DNA of 64,000 nucleotides, taken from positions 353,478 to 417,477 of the forward strand of contig CAWGFN010000005.1 in the NCBI GenBank assembly GCA_963821885.1. Reading direction: 5' to 3'. The notes under the pieces are model-generated. The model worked only from the letters and a program-made list of their open reading frames with translations, was not told the DNA's origin and did no database searches. Origin of the DNA: Oleiagrimonas sp963821885. GTDB taxonomy: Bacteria; Pseudomonadota; Gammaproteobacteria; Xanthomonadales; Rhodanobacteraceae. Position 1 is the first letter of the stretch. Every line of letters starts with the position of its first letter. Made by a program: the position numbers and the translations under genes. This document shows, in pieces, positions 27,045 through 35,127 of the stretch.

Positions 27045-27620
27045 ATGCGTAGTGTTCTCGCCACCCTGCTGACCGGCCTGCTGGCCGCGGCCCCGGCCAT
27101 GGCCAAGCCGGTCACCTACACGCTCGATCCCGGCCACACCCAGGTCCGCGTGACCTGGAACCACTTCGGTTTCTCCAACCCCTCGGCCAACTTCACTCAC
27201 GTCACCGGCACCCTGGTCTACGACGCCGAGCAGCCGCAGTCGTCCTCGGTGAAGGTGACGATCCCGATGTCCGGACTGGACACCCACGTGACGGCCCTGG
27301 ACAAGCATCTGTCGGCGCCCGATTTCTTCGACGTGACCAGGTACCCCGAGGCGCATTTCGTCAGCACCCGGGTCAGCGCGGCCGGCAAGGATCGGTTGAC
27401 CGTGGTCGGTGACCTGACCGTGCACGGGCAGACCCATCCGGTGACCCTGCATGTCACCGTCAACAAGATCGGCATGCAGCCGATGCTGAAGGTGCCGGCG
27501 GCCGGTTTCGACGCCACCGCCACGCTCAAGCGCAGCGACTTCGGCGTGGGCATGTACGTGCCGGCGGTCAGCGACGAGGTGCGCGTGCACATCACCGTCG
27601 AGGCCGATGCCAAGCAGTGA
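27045..27620 (+). CDS. YceI family periplasmic lipid-binding protein
   Basis: A 191-residue protein: signal peptide ending AMA (residue 18 or so), then a lipocalin-like beta barrel. Family blocks are YTLDPGHTQVRVTWNHFGFSN, LDKHLSAPDFFDVTRYPEA and GDLTVHGQTHPVTLHV. YceI proteins bind polyisoprenoid lipids or similar molecules in the periplasm. I chose the ATG at 27045 with GGAG nine bases upstream; a longer frame from 26961 lacks a signal peptide. It is followed by a strong hairpin. Confidence 0.93.
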   Translation: MRSVLATLLTGLLAAAPAMAKPVTYTLDPGHTQVRVTWNHFGFSNPSANFTHVTGTLVYDAEQPQSSSVKVTIPMSGLDTHVTALDKHLSAPDFFDVTRYPEAHFVSTRVSAAGKDRLTVVGDLTVHGQTHPVTLHVTVNKIGMQPMLKVPAAGFDATATLKRSDFGVGMYVPAVSDEVRVHITVEADAKQ

Positions 27621-27626
27621 TCGATG

Positions 27627-27656
27627 GCGATCCCGCCGCGCCCGCGGCGGGATCGC
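27627..27656. terminator. Terminator hairpin between YceI and Yip1 genes
   Basis: A perfect 13-bp stem (gcgatcccgccgc and its complement) with a GCCC loop begins seven bases after the YceI stop. It stands between two convergent genes and has no T-tract on the plus side. It is probably a shared transcription stop. Confidence 0.75.
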
Positions 27657-27664
27657 GTGGCCCC

Positions 27665-28858
27665 TCAGGGCTGGTCGCCGTCGGCGTCCTTGAGCTTTTC
27701 CAGGCCGTCCAGGTCGACCTGCCCGACCGCCTTCTTCAGCACGTCGAAATCGCTGACGTTGCCGCTCGCGCGCACCGAGAAGCGATTGCCCAGCATCACG
27801 TTGTATTCGCCGTGCTGCTGCTTGCCGTTCCAGGTTTCGTGGATGACGCGATCCCCGTCGTGGTGGATCTTGTCGAAGCCGTCGTCGGTGATCGATTCGG
27901 CATCGCCGGTCAGGCCGGTGCCCATGGCCAGCAGGGCGCGCGCGCCGGCCGCGTCGACGATGGTCAGGTCGATGTCGTGGCCCTTGCCGTCCTGGTAGGT
28001 CGCCTTGGCCTGGCTCAGCTGCATGCCGGTGACGGTCTGGCGGCTGGCCGTGGCCGACTTGCGCGTGAAGCCGTCCAGCTCGGCCGGCAGCATGGCGCGC
28101 ATGTGCTCCGGCGAGAGGGCATGCAGGTGGGCCGCCGGCTTGTCCGCGGCATCCGATGTGCTGCCGCTGGCCTGGTCATCCGCGTGCTTGCCGGCCTGCG
28201 CCAGTTCGGCCACGGCGGCCGCGACGTCGGCCTTGGCCTTGCTGGCGACCTGATGGTGCGTGCGGAAGGCCATCGAGCCGAAGCCGGCCGAAAGGCCCAG
28301 GACAAGAGCCAGCAGCCATGACAGCAGTAGCGTGAGCAGCACACTCACAGCGGTGTAGCCGGCACTCTTTTCCGGCGGGCAGTGCATGGTCTGCGGCAGC
28401 CCCAGGTAGAGCAGGTAGATGGCGTAGGCCAGGCCCGCCAGCATGATCAGCAGGCTGATCCAGGGCAGCAGGATGCCGATGCCGGCGACCCAGGAGGCGG
28501 TCCAGGCGTAGGCCACGGCCTTCAGTGCCTGCAGCGAATCCTTGCGCCCGCCGAAGGTGGGCGCAAGAGCGTTGACGATCTGCGCCGAGACGTAAACCAC
28601 GACCAGCGTGATGAGATAGCGCAAGACCATGTGCCACAGGCCGCCGAAGAAGCTGTCGTGCACGTACACGCCCAGCACGTGATAGCCGATCAGGCTGGAC
28701 TTGATGAACTGCAGGACCGGCGGCACCGCGGCCAGTATGAGGATGTAGCGCGTGTACAGTCCGGCCGTGGTGTCGGTTTCCTCGGCGATGCGCGGCCATT
28801 CCAGCCGGGGTTGCAGCAGGATGCCGCGGACGCGGGCCAGCAATCTGTTGAAATCCAT
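27665..28858 (-). CDS. Yip1 family membrane protein with a C-terminal soluble domain
   Basis: A 397-residue protein. The first half (about 1-215) is a Yip1 domain: PRLEWPRIAEE near the start, then five or six membrane helices. The second half (about 215-397) is a soluble domain with the block LPAELDGFTRKSATASRQ and repeated beta-rich sequence (DLTIVDAAGARALLAMGTGL). Proteins with this two-part architecture are known in Xanthomonadales but have no assigned role. GGAGGGAG precedes the ATG at 28858. It is convergent with the YceI gene. Confidence 0.78.
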   Translation of the reverse strand: MDFNRLLARVRGILLQPRLEWPRIAEETDTTAGLYTRYILILAAVPPVLQFIKSSLIGYHVLGVYVHDSFFGGLWHMVLRYLITLVVVYVSAQIVNALAPTFGGRKDSLQALKAVAYAWTASWVAGIGILLPWISLLIMLAGLAYAIYLLYLGLPQTMHCPPEKSAGYTAVSVLLTLLLSWLLALVLGLSAGFGSMAFRTHHQVASKAKADVAAAVAELAQAGKHADDQASGSTSDAADKPAAHLHALSPEHMRAMLPAELDGFTRKSATASRQTVTGMQLSQAKATYQDGKGHDIDLTIVDAAGARALLAMGTGLTGDAESITDDGFDKIHHDGDRVIHETWNGKQQHGEYNVMLGNRFSVRASGNVSDFDVLKKAVGQVDLDGLEKLKDADGDQP

Positions 28859-29043
28859 TGGTTTCTCCCTCCGCTCGGTACAGGCCGTCGCCGTCGCGCA
28901 GGCGCGCGCGGGACATCGGTATGGTTCCCTGTTTACCTGCATTCTAGGGCAAAGGAGGTCGCGGAACATGTGGTCGGCAGCTGCCCGCGTGCGTCCGGCT
29001 GCGGTACCATGGAAGGCCCGATTTCGATCCTTGGAGTCCCGCC

Positions 29044-29253
29044 ATGCAGCGTCATGATCCGGCCGCGGAAAAACTGGTGCCGGCCAATGCCGAACATCGT
29101 TACAAAGTGACGCACAGCGACCTTCCCCTGTCGTGTCCGATGCCGGGCATGTACCTGTGGAACTCCCATCCGCGGGTGTTCCTGCCGATCGAGGATGATG
29201 GCGGGGAAGCCGTATGTCCCTATTGCGCCGCGCATTATGTGCTGATCGACTGA
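29044..29253 (+). CDS. Zinc-finger CHCC domain protein (NDUFS6-like)
   Basis: A 69-residue protein with a zinc-binding site of the zf-CHCC family: Cys31, His42, Cys58 and Cys61 (SCPMPGMYLWNSHP, then VCPYCAAHYVL). It resembles the C-terminal domain of the mitochondrial complex I subunit NDUFS6, and similar small proteins occur in many proteobacteria. In bacteria its role is unclear. It is transcribed in the same direction as the LPS genes that follow, after a gap of 91 bases. Confidence 0.85.
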   Translation: MQRHDPAAEKLVPANAEHRYKVTHSDLPLSCPMPGMYLWNSHPRVFLPIEDDGGEAVCPYCAAHYVLID

Positions 29254-29344
29254 TTTACTGTGCTCCACGGCACATTTTGTCCGCGAAAAGGGCACGTATC
29301 TTGCTTTCGAATGCTGGGATACGCGGGATGTGGACAGTGGCAAC

Positions 29345-30523
29345 ATGTACAACACCGGACCCCAGAGTCCGATCGACCTGTCCAGCCGGGACGAGCCCGC
29401 GACACGGTCGTCGCGACCGATGATCGTCGTCCAGCTGATGCCCGCGATGCGTTCGGGAGGCGCGGAGCGTTCCACGCTGGAAACCGCCCGCGCGCTGGTG
29501 GCGGCCGGGCACGAGTCGATCGTGATCTCGTCCGGTGGCCGCCTGGTGGCGCAGCTCGAACGCGAGGGCAGCCGGCACATCACCCTGGACATCGGAAGCA
29601 AGACGCCGGGCAGCCTGCTGCGCATACGCGCCCTGCGCCGTGTCCTGCGCGAGCTGGCGCCGGACGTGGTGCATGCGCGCTCGCGACTGCCGGCCTGGCT
29701 GGCCTGGCTGGCCATGCGGTCGATGAATCCCCGGCCGCACTTCGTGACCACCCTGCATGGACTCAACACGCCCGGCTTCTACAGCCGCATCCTGCTGCGT
29801 GGCGAACGCGTGATCGCGGTGTCGCAGACGGTACGCGATTACGTCATCCGCCATTACCCCGACTTCGACCGCAGCCGCCTGGAAGTCATTCCGCGCGGCG
29901 TGGACAGCGATGAATTCCCCTACGGCTATCGACCCGACGACGAGTGGCGCGAGCGCTTTTTCGGCCAGTTTCCGCAACTGGACGATTACCCGCTGCTGAC
30001 CCTGCCGGGGCGCGGTTCCAGACTGAAGGGACACGCCGATGCCATTGAGCTGCTGGCCGGGCTGGACAGCCGCGGCATCGAGGCCCGGCTGCTCTTGCTG
30101 GGCGTGGTGGAGCCTGGCGCCGAGTCCTACATCGAGGGCCTGCGCGCACTGATCGCCGAACGCGGACTGGAAGGCAAGGTGGTGATGACGCCGCCACGCG
30201 ACGACGTTCGCGACATATTGTCGGTGTCGGCCCTGGTACTGCAGCTGTCGGCCAAGCCGGAGTCGTTCGGCCGCACGGTGATCGAGGCGCTGTCGCTGTG
30301 CCGCCCGGTCCTGGGTTATGCGCATGGGGGCGTGGGCGAACTGCTGGCCGAGCTGTATCCGGCCGGTCGCGTGCCGCTGGGCGATCGCGAGCGGCTGGTG
30401 GAGCGCGCCGCCGAACTCCTGCGCCTGGCGCCGTCCATCGCGCCGCTGGATCGCTACCGCCTGCAGGACATGCAGGCCGAGGTCCTGCGCCTTTACGCCG
30501 AACTGGTCACGCCGGCACCCTGA
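29345..30523 (+). CDS. Glycosyltransferase family 4, probable LPS core enzyme
   Basis: A GT-B enzyme of about 392 residues. The N-terminal half has VVQLMPAMRSGGAERSTLE (acceptor side) and the C-terminal half has the donor-binding blocks LTLPGRGSRLKGHADAIELL and SAKPESFGRTVIEALSLCRPVLGYAHGG, with the EX7E-type glutamates. The family covers LPS core glycosyltransferases. The start is uncertain: GTG at 29330, ATG at 29345, or ATG at 29420, where the GT-B domain itself begins. It heads a block with O-antigen ligase and a GT2 enzyme. Confidence 0.85.
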   Translation: MYNTGPQSPIDLSSRDEPATRSSRPMIVVQLMPAMRSGGAERSTLETARALVAAGHESIVISSGGRLVAQLEREGSRHITLDIGSKTPGSLLRIRALRRVLRELAPDVVHARSRLPAWLAWLAMRSMNPRPHFVTTLHGLNTPGFYSRILLRGERVIAVSQTVRDYVIRHYPDFDRSRLEVIPRGVDSDEFPYGYRPDDEWRERFFGQFPQLDDYPLLTLPGRGSRLKGHADAIELLAGLDSRGIEARLLLLGVVEPGAESYIEGLRALIAERGLEGKVVMTPPRDDVRDILSVSALVLQLSAKPESFGRTVIEALSLCRPVLGYAHGGVGELLAELYPAGRVPLGDRERLVERAAELLRLAPSIAPLDRYRLQDMQAEVLRLYAELVTPAP

Positions 30524-30580
30524 AGCCGTTATCGCCGGCACTGGCCTACAATCGGAACCTGTCCTCCTGCTCCGGTCCGC

Positions 30581-31858
30581 ATGAACCAGGCTCCGTCCCT
30601 GCACGCCGCGCTGCGATCCCCGCTCCTGTCGTTCTGGCTGGTGCTGGCCCTGTTGCCCGTCGGGCGCGCCAGCGAGCTGGGCACGCTGCTGTGCCTGTTC
30701 GGTTGCGTGATGCTGTTCGTGCGCGAGCCCCATGCGCTCGCCAACCACGCCGGCGCGCGGCTTCTGCTGGTCCTGTTCGCGGCGTATGTCGGCGCGGCCT
30801 TGCTGTCGGCCGTCGATGCCGTGGCCCCGGCGCGCAGCTGGCTGAGCGTCGCCGGCATGCTGCGTTACGCGCCGCTGGGCCTGTATGCGTGCTTCGCCAT
30901 CCGCCGCCTGTCGCGCTTGCAGGCCATGTACCGGGCCGCCGCGATCGTGGTCGCGTTGTGGGTGCTCGATGCCTGGGTGCAGATGCTCACCGGCTGGAGC
31001 CTGGCCGGGCATGCGGCGCCGCAGCGCATATCGGGCATCTTCGGAGCCGACAATCTGAAGCTGGGCCCGGTGCTGGCCAGTCTGTCGCCGTTCGTGCTCT
31101 GGGCCGCCCATGAACGCTGGAAGCGGCCCGGACTGGCGCTGGCTTTTCTCGCCGTGCTGGGGCCGGTGCTCCTGGCCGGATCGCGGGCGGCCTGGTTGAC
31201 CTTCGGCCTGGTGGGGCTGGCCTTCGCCTGGCGCGAGGCGCGCACGCCGCTGCGCTTTGCCGCCTGGTGCGCGGGCGGGCTCCTGGCCATCGCCCTGGTG
31301 GCGGGACTGGCCTGGCGCACCTCGGCGAAATTCGAGGCGCGCGTCCAGCGCAGCATGCTGGTCCTGACCGATACCGATGCCGGCATCAATGCCGCGCTGA
31401 GTGGGCGTCTGGATATCTGGGGCGTGGCTGCCCGCATGTATCTTGCGCATCCGGTCAATGGCGTGGGCGTGCGTGGATTCCGCTATGCCTACCCCGCGCT
31501 GGCCTCGCCGCACGACCATTTCGTCACCAGCGACGAGGCCTGCGGCAAGGACGCGGGCGCCTGCCATGCCCATCAGCTGGTCCTGGAAGTGGCCAGCGAG
31601 ACCGGCACGCTGGGTCTGCTGGCATGGCTGGGCGCCGTCGTCATGGCCTGGCGCGCATGGCGTCGCGTCGGACCCGCGGCCCGCGGGCGCGCTTTCCCGG
31701 CCACGGTGGCGCTGGCGGTCACGCTGTTTCCCATCAATACCCACCTGGCGTTCTATTCGGCCTGGTGGGGGCTGCTGTTCTGGTGGATCCTGGCGCTGTG
31801 GTGCGCGGCGATCTTCGTGGTCGACAACGATGCGGAGTCGTCCATTGCGCGCGCGTGA
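30581..31858 (+). CDS. O-antigen ligase family protein (WaaL/Wzy type)
   Basis: A 425-residue membrane protein with about eleven or twelve helices. A large periplasmic loop between late helices holds the family block (GVGVRGFRYAYPAL, then CHAHQLVLEVASETGTLGLLAWL), where the histidine and arginine residues of O-antigen ligases lie. WaaL joins O-antigen to lipid A-core; Wzy polymerises O-antigen, and the two are hard to tell apart. Because core glycosyltransferase genes surround it, WaaL is more likely. Its 3' end overlaps the next gene by 29 bases. Confidence 0.82.
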   Translation: MNQAPSLHAALRSPLLSFWLVLALLPVGRASELGTLLCLFGCVMLFVREPHALANHAGARLLLVLFAAYVGAALLSAVDAVAPARSWLSVAGMLRYAPLGLYACFAIRRLSRLQAMYRAAAIVVALWVLDAWVQMLTGWSLAGHAAPQRISGIFGADNLKLGPVLASLSPFVLWAAHERWKRPGLALAFLAVLGPVLLAGSRAAWLTFGLVGLAFAWREARTPLRFAAWCAGGLLAIALVAGLAWRTSAKFEARVQRSMLVLTDTDAGINAALSGRLDIWGVAARMYLAHPVNGVGVRGFRYAYPALASPHDHFVTSDEACGKDAGACHAHQLVLEVASETGTLGLLAWLGAVVMAWRAWRRVGPAARGRAFPATVALAVTLFPINTHLAFYSAWWGLLFWWILALWCAAIFVVDNDAESSIARA

Positions 31859-32636
31859 ACCGCTGTCGGTGGTCATCATCACCTACAACAATGCCCGGAC
31901 CCTTGGGGACTGCCTGCGTGGCGTGGACTGGGCCGAGGACATTCTCGTGCTCGATTCGGGTTCGGACGATGGCACCGTGGCCATTGCCGAGCGTCACGGC
32001 GCGCGCGTGGCGAAGCATCCCTTCGACGATTTCGGGCCGCAGAAACAGCGCGCCATCGACCTGGCGCGGCACGACTGGGTGCTGAACCTGGATGCCGACG
32101 AGGTGCTCTTGCCGGGCACCCGCGAGGTGATCGAGCGCGCGCTGGTGGCCCCGGACGTGGCCGGCTTCCGGATTCCGCGTCGCGAGCGCCAGTTCTGGAC
32201 CGTGCAGCATCGATACAGTGTGCGCAATGCATTGCTTCGCCTGTTCGATCGCCGGCGCGGGCGCATGAACGACGTGGAGATCCATGCCTCGTTCATCGTG
32301 GACGGTCCGGTGCGGACGCTGCGCAAGGCCGACTTCATCAACAACGGCGACATCGACATCGCCACGCGGGTGGAGAAGATCAATCGGTATTCGAGCGGCC
32401 TGGTGGCCCACAAGCTGCGTCGTGGGCAAGGTTTCACCGGCGTCAGGATGCTGCTGTATCCACCGCTGTTCTTCCTGCGGCAATACGTGTTCAAGCGATA
32501 TTTCCTGGACGGCTGGGCGGGCTATATCGCCAGCGTCAGCGGGGCCTATTACGTGTTTCTCAAGTACGCCAAGCTGCATGAGGCGCGAAGGGTAGAGCGC
32601 GAGGAGCGAGGGGCGGGGAACGAGGGGCGAGACTGA
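31830..32636 (+). CDS. Glycosyltransferase family 2, LPS core type (WaaE/KdtX-like)
   Basis: A 268-residue GT-A enzyme. It starts with the classic LSVVIITYNNARTL block and has the metal-binding aspartates in LNLDADEVL (about residues 89-97). The middle has GFRIPRRERQFW and the C-terminal part has a basic membrane-associating region (YVFKRYFLDGWAGYIASVSG). This matches the WaaE/KdtX subgroup that adds a sugar to the inner core. The last dozen residues (REERGAGNEGRD) come from a heptameric DNA repeat, not from family sequence. It overlaps the ligase gene by 29 bases. Confidence 0.85.
   Translation: MRSRPLRAREPLSVVIITYNNARTLGDCLRGVDWAEDILVLDSGSDDGTVAIAERHGARVAKHPFDDFGPQKQRAIDLARHDWVLNLDADEVLLPGTREVIERALVAPDVAGFRIPRRERQFWTVQHRYSVRNALLRLFDRRRGRMNDVEIHASFIVDGPVRTLRKADFINNGDIDIATRVEKINRYSSGLVAHKLRRGQGFTGVRMLLYPPLFFLRQYVFKRYFLDGWAGYIASVSGAYYVFLKYAKLHEARRVEREERGAGNEGRD
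32603..32630 (+). repeat. Degenerate heptanucleotide array at the 3' end of the GT2 gene
   Basis: Four contiguous seven-base units, GGAGCGA, GGGGCGG, GGAACGA and GGGGCGA, fit a consensus GGRRCGA. They are read through as the last codons of the GT2 gene. A matching array in the opposite orientation ends the convergent lpxL-type gene. Confidence 0.7.
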
Positions 32637-32780
32637 GCCGGTGTGCGTCTGCCTGGGGCTTGCGGTGCTTTGGAACATTGGAACATGGCGGCTTGCCAGG
32701 CCCTCGGCAAGGCCGTGTCGGGCAGACACCGGGACGCAACCGGCGAAGCATGCGAGCGAAGGCATGCGCGCACCGCCCTG

Positions 32781-32819
32781 GCTTGGTCCCTCGCCCCTCG
32801 CCGCTAGTCCCTAGTTCCT
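32781..32819 (-). repeat. Degenerate heptanucleotide array at the 3' end of the LpxL-type gene
   Basis: On the minus strand five units follow each other: GGAACTA, GGGACTA, GCGGCGA, GGGGCGA and GGGACCA. The first unit supplies the TAG stop of the acyltransferase gene. The 11-mer CGAGGGGCGAG (32621-32631) occurs here in inverted form (32790-32800). The 150 bases between the arrays hold an exact 8-bp tandem copy (TGGAACAT at 32671 and 32679) and a 6-bp hairpin (32692-32711), but no gene. Confidence 0.7.
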
Positions 32820-33749
32820 GGCTTTCCCATACACCGGCGGCGCCCCCTCGGGGCGCGTCTTGAAGCGCTTGTGCACCCACAGGTACTGCTCGGGCGCCTC
32901 GCGCACCATGGTCTCGATGGCGCCGTTGACCCGCGCGGTGTCGGCGATGGCATCGGCCGTGGGGAACGGCTCCAGCGGCGCGCCGATGCGGATGTCGTAG
33001 CCGCCACCCTTGCGGCGACGGTGGTGGAACGGCATGACCAGCGCCCCGGAAAGACGCGCCAGATGGTGCGTGGCGGTGATGGTCGCCGCGGGCTGGCCGA
33101 AGAACGGCACGAATACGCGCTGCTTGCCGCGGATGTCCTGGTCGGGCGCGTACCACAACGTGCCGCCGGCGCGCAGGTAGCGCACGGTGCCGCGAATGTC
33201 GTCCTTGTCGAACATGGCCTCGGCATAGTCCAGGCGCGCGCGCAGCACGGCCCATTCGAACGCTTCGGACTCCATGCGCCGGTACATGCCGGCGATGCGG
33301 ATGCGTCGCGAGACCAGTCGCGCGCACAGTTCCAGATGCGAGAAATGGCCGCCGACCAGCAGCACGCCGCGCGACTGCCGGCGCGCGGCCTCGAGATGCT
33401 CCAGGCCCTCGATGCGCACCGGGATGCGATCCATGGCCGCATCGCTGCCCATCCAGCCGAGCGCGAATTCGGCCAGCATCATGCCGAGGTCGTGCATGTG
33501 CGCGCGCAGCAGCGCCCGTTGCTGCGCGGCATCGAGCTCGGGGAAGCACAGCGCGATGTTTTGCCGCGCGATCGGACGCCGCGCGCTGGGCACATGGTCG
33601 ATCAGGCGCCCGAGCAGGCGGCCCAGGCCGAGCAGCAAGCGATAGGGCAGGCGAGCAAGAAGCCAGATGCAGGCGAGGCCGATCCACGCCGGCCATTGGG
33701 TCGGGCTGATCAGGGCGGGACGGAAGGGTGGGCGCGGGGTGCCGGACAT
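32811..33749 (-). CDS. Lipid A biosynthesis acyltransferase, LpxL/HtrB family
   Basis: A 312-residue inner-membrane enzyme that adds a secondary acyl chain to lipid A. It has an N-terminal membrane helix (about 20-42) and the catalytic HX4E-type motif in GGHFSHLELC, followed by the conserved block GTLWYAPDQDIRG and FFGQPAATITATHHLARLSGA. I chose the ATG at 33749 (MSGTPRPP); an upstream in-frame start at 33803 adds 18 residues without family support. It is convergent with the GT2 gene and divergent from waaA. Confidence 0.9.
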   Translation of the reverse strand: MSGTPRPPFRPALISPTQWPAWIGLACIWLLARLPYRLLLGLGRLLGRLIDHVPSARRPIARQNIALCFPELDAAQQRALLRAHMHDLGMMLAEFALGWMGSDAAMDRIPVRIEGLEHLEAARRQSRGVLLVGGHFSHLELCARLVSRRIRIAGMYRRMESEAFEWAVLRARLDYAEAMFDKDDIRGTVRYLRAGGTLWYAPDQDIRGKQRVFVPFFGQPAATITATHHLARLSGALVMPFHHRRRKGGGYDIRIGAPLEPFPTADAIADTARVNGAIETMVREAPEQYLWVHKRFKTRPEGAPPVYGKARN

Positions 33750-33843
33750 GCACTGCCGATTGTAGTCAATGCGCGGGGGTTTGCGGGTGTGCCGCGCGGG
33801 CAATGGCTATACTGGCCCGCCGAACACATCGCGGAATTGCTGC

Positions 33844-35118
33844 GTGCGCTTCCTGTACAGCCTGGCCCTGTTCATCGTCACGCCGCTGCTCATGCTGCGG
33901 TTGTGGGCGCGCGCCAGGCGCTTTGGCGACCACAACCGACGCTGGCGCGAGCGTTTCGGCCGGTTCGACGATCCCGGCTTCGCCGAGGAAAGCCTGTGGG
34001 TGCACGCGGTCTCGCTGGGCGAGGTCAATGCCGCCGAGCCGCTGATCGAGGCCCTGATGCGGCGCTATCCGCAGCGCCCGCTGGTGGTGACCACGGTCAC
34101 CCCGACCGGCTCCGAGCGGGTGCGCCAGTTGTTCGGCGACCGGGTGTTCCACGTCTACCTGCCGTATGACCTGCCGTTCTCCGTGGCGCGTTTCCTGCGC
34201 CGGGTACGGCCGCGCATCGCGGTCATCGTGGAAACCGAGATCTGGCCCAACCTCTATGCCGCCTGCCACAAGCGCGGCATCGGCTTGCTGATCGTCAATG
34301 CGCGACTTTCGCGGCGTTCGCTGCGCGGCTACCTGCCGTTCCGGCCGCTGGTCAGGCGGGCCCTGCGCTGCGTGGATTTCGTCGCCGCGCAGTCATTCAC
34401 CGATGCCGCCCGCTACCGCCTGCTGGGGGCGTTGCCCGCGCATATCAGCGTGGCCGGCAACCTGAAGTTCGACATGCCGCTGCCCGCGCACCTGGCGGAC
34501 GCGGCCCGGGACATGCGCGCCGCGTGGGGCGAGCAGCGCCCGGTGTGGATCGCGGCCAGCACGCATGGCAGCGAGGAAGAACTGGCGCTGCAGGCCCACC
34601 TGGAGGTGCTGAAACGGTTTCCCGATGCGTTGCTGCTGCTGGTGCCGCGCCATCCGGAGCGGTTCCGACTGGTCGAGCAGGCCATTCGCAGCCTGGGATT
34701 CCGCACCGCCACGCGCAGCGCGGATGGCCTTCCGGGCGCGTCCGTGCAGTGCTTCCTCGTCGATGCCATGGGTGAGCTGATGCGTTTCTACGCCGCCGCC
34801 GACGTGGCCTTCGTGGGCGGCAGCCTGGAACCGATCGGCGGTCACAACCTGCTCGAACCCGCGGCCCTGTCGCGACCGGTGCTGGTCGGACCCCACACGT
34901 TCAATTTCGAGGGCATCAGCAGGGCCCTGTTGCGCGAGGGGGGCGCGGTCGAGGTGAACGCGCGGCAACTGGGCATCCGGGTGCGCGAGTTGCTGGCCGA
35001 TCCGGAGGCCCGCGAGCGGATGGGCAACGCGGCGCGGCGCGTGTTCGAGCGCGAGCGTGGCGCCGTGGACCGCATCATGCGGCGCATCGAGGCGCGGGTG
35101 GACCCGGCGCCTCGATGA
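33844..35118 (+). CDS. waaA: 3-deoxy-D-manno-octulosonic acid transferase
   Basis: WaaA (KdtA) transfers Kdo sugars from CMP-Kdo to the lipid A precursor. The 424-residue GT-B enzyme has an N-terminal membrane anchor (about 3-17), the catalytic-region block LWVHAVSLGEVNAAEPLI, VETEIWPNL, and the C-terminal FVGGSLEPIGGHNLLEPAA motif. All are typical of WaaA. The GTG at 33844 is the likely start (VRFLYSLALF). A TATACT hexamer at 33808-33813 could be the -10 element. The gene is divergent from the LpxL-type gene and converges with tolC. Confidence 0.93.
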   Translation: MRFLYSLALFIVTPLLMLRLWARARRFGDHNRRWRERFGRFDDPGFAEESLWVHAVSLGEVNAAEPLIEALMRRYPQRPLVVTTVTPTGSERVRQLFGDRVFHVYLPYDLPFSVARFLRRVRPRIAVIVETEIWPNLYAACHKRGIGLLIVNARLSRRSLRGYLPFRPLVRRALRCVDFVAAQSFTDAARYRLLGALPAHISVAGNLKFDMPLPAHLADAARDMRAAWGEQRPVWIAASTHGSEEELALQAHLEVLKRFPDALLLLVPRHPERFRLVEQAIRSLGFRTATRSADGLPGASVQCFLVDAMGELMRFYAAADVAFVGGSLEPIGGHNLLEPAALSRPVLVGPHTFNFEGISRALLREGGAVEVNARQLGIRVRELLADPEARERMGNAARRVFERERGAVDRIMRRIEARVDPAPR

Positions 35119-35127
35119 GCCCACGGC

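Noticed and set aside
29255..31882. An 875-codon minus-strand frame opposite the glycosyltransferase and O-antigen ligase genes
   Set aside because: Same reason: both opposite genes are clear, and the antisense product looks like translated codon-position bias.
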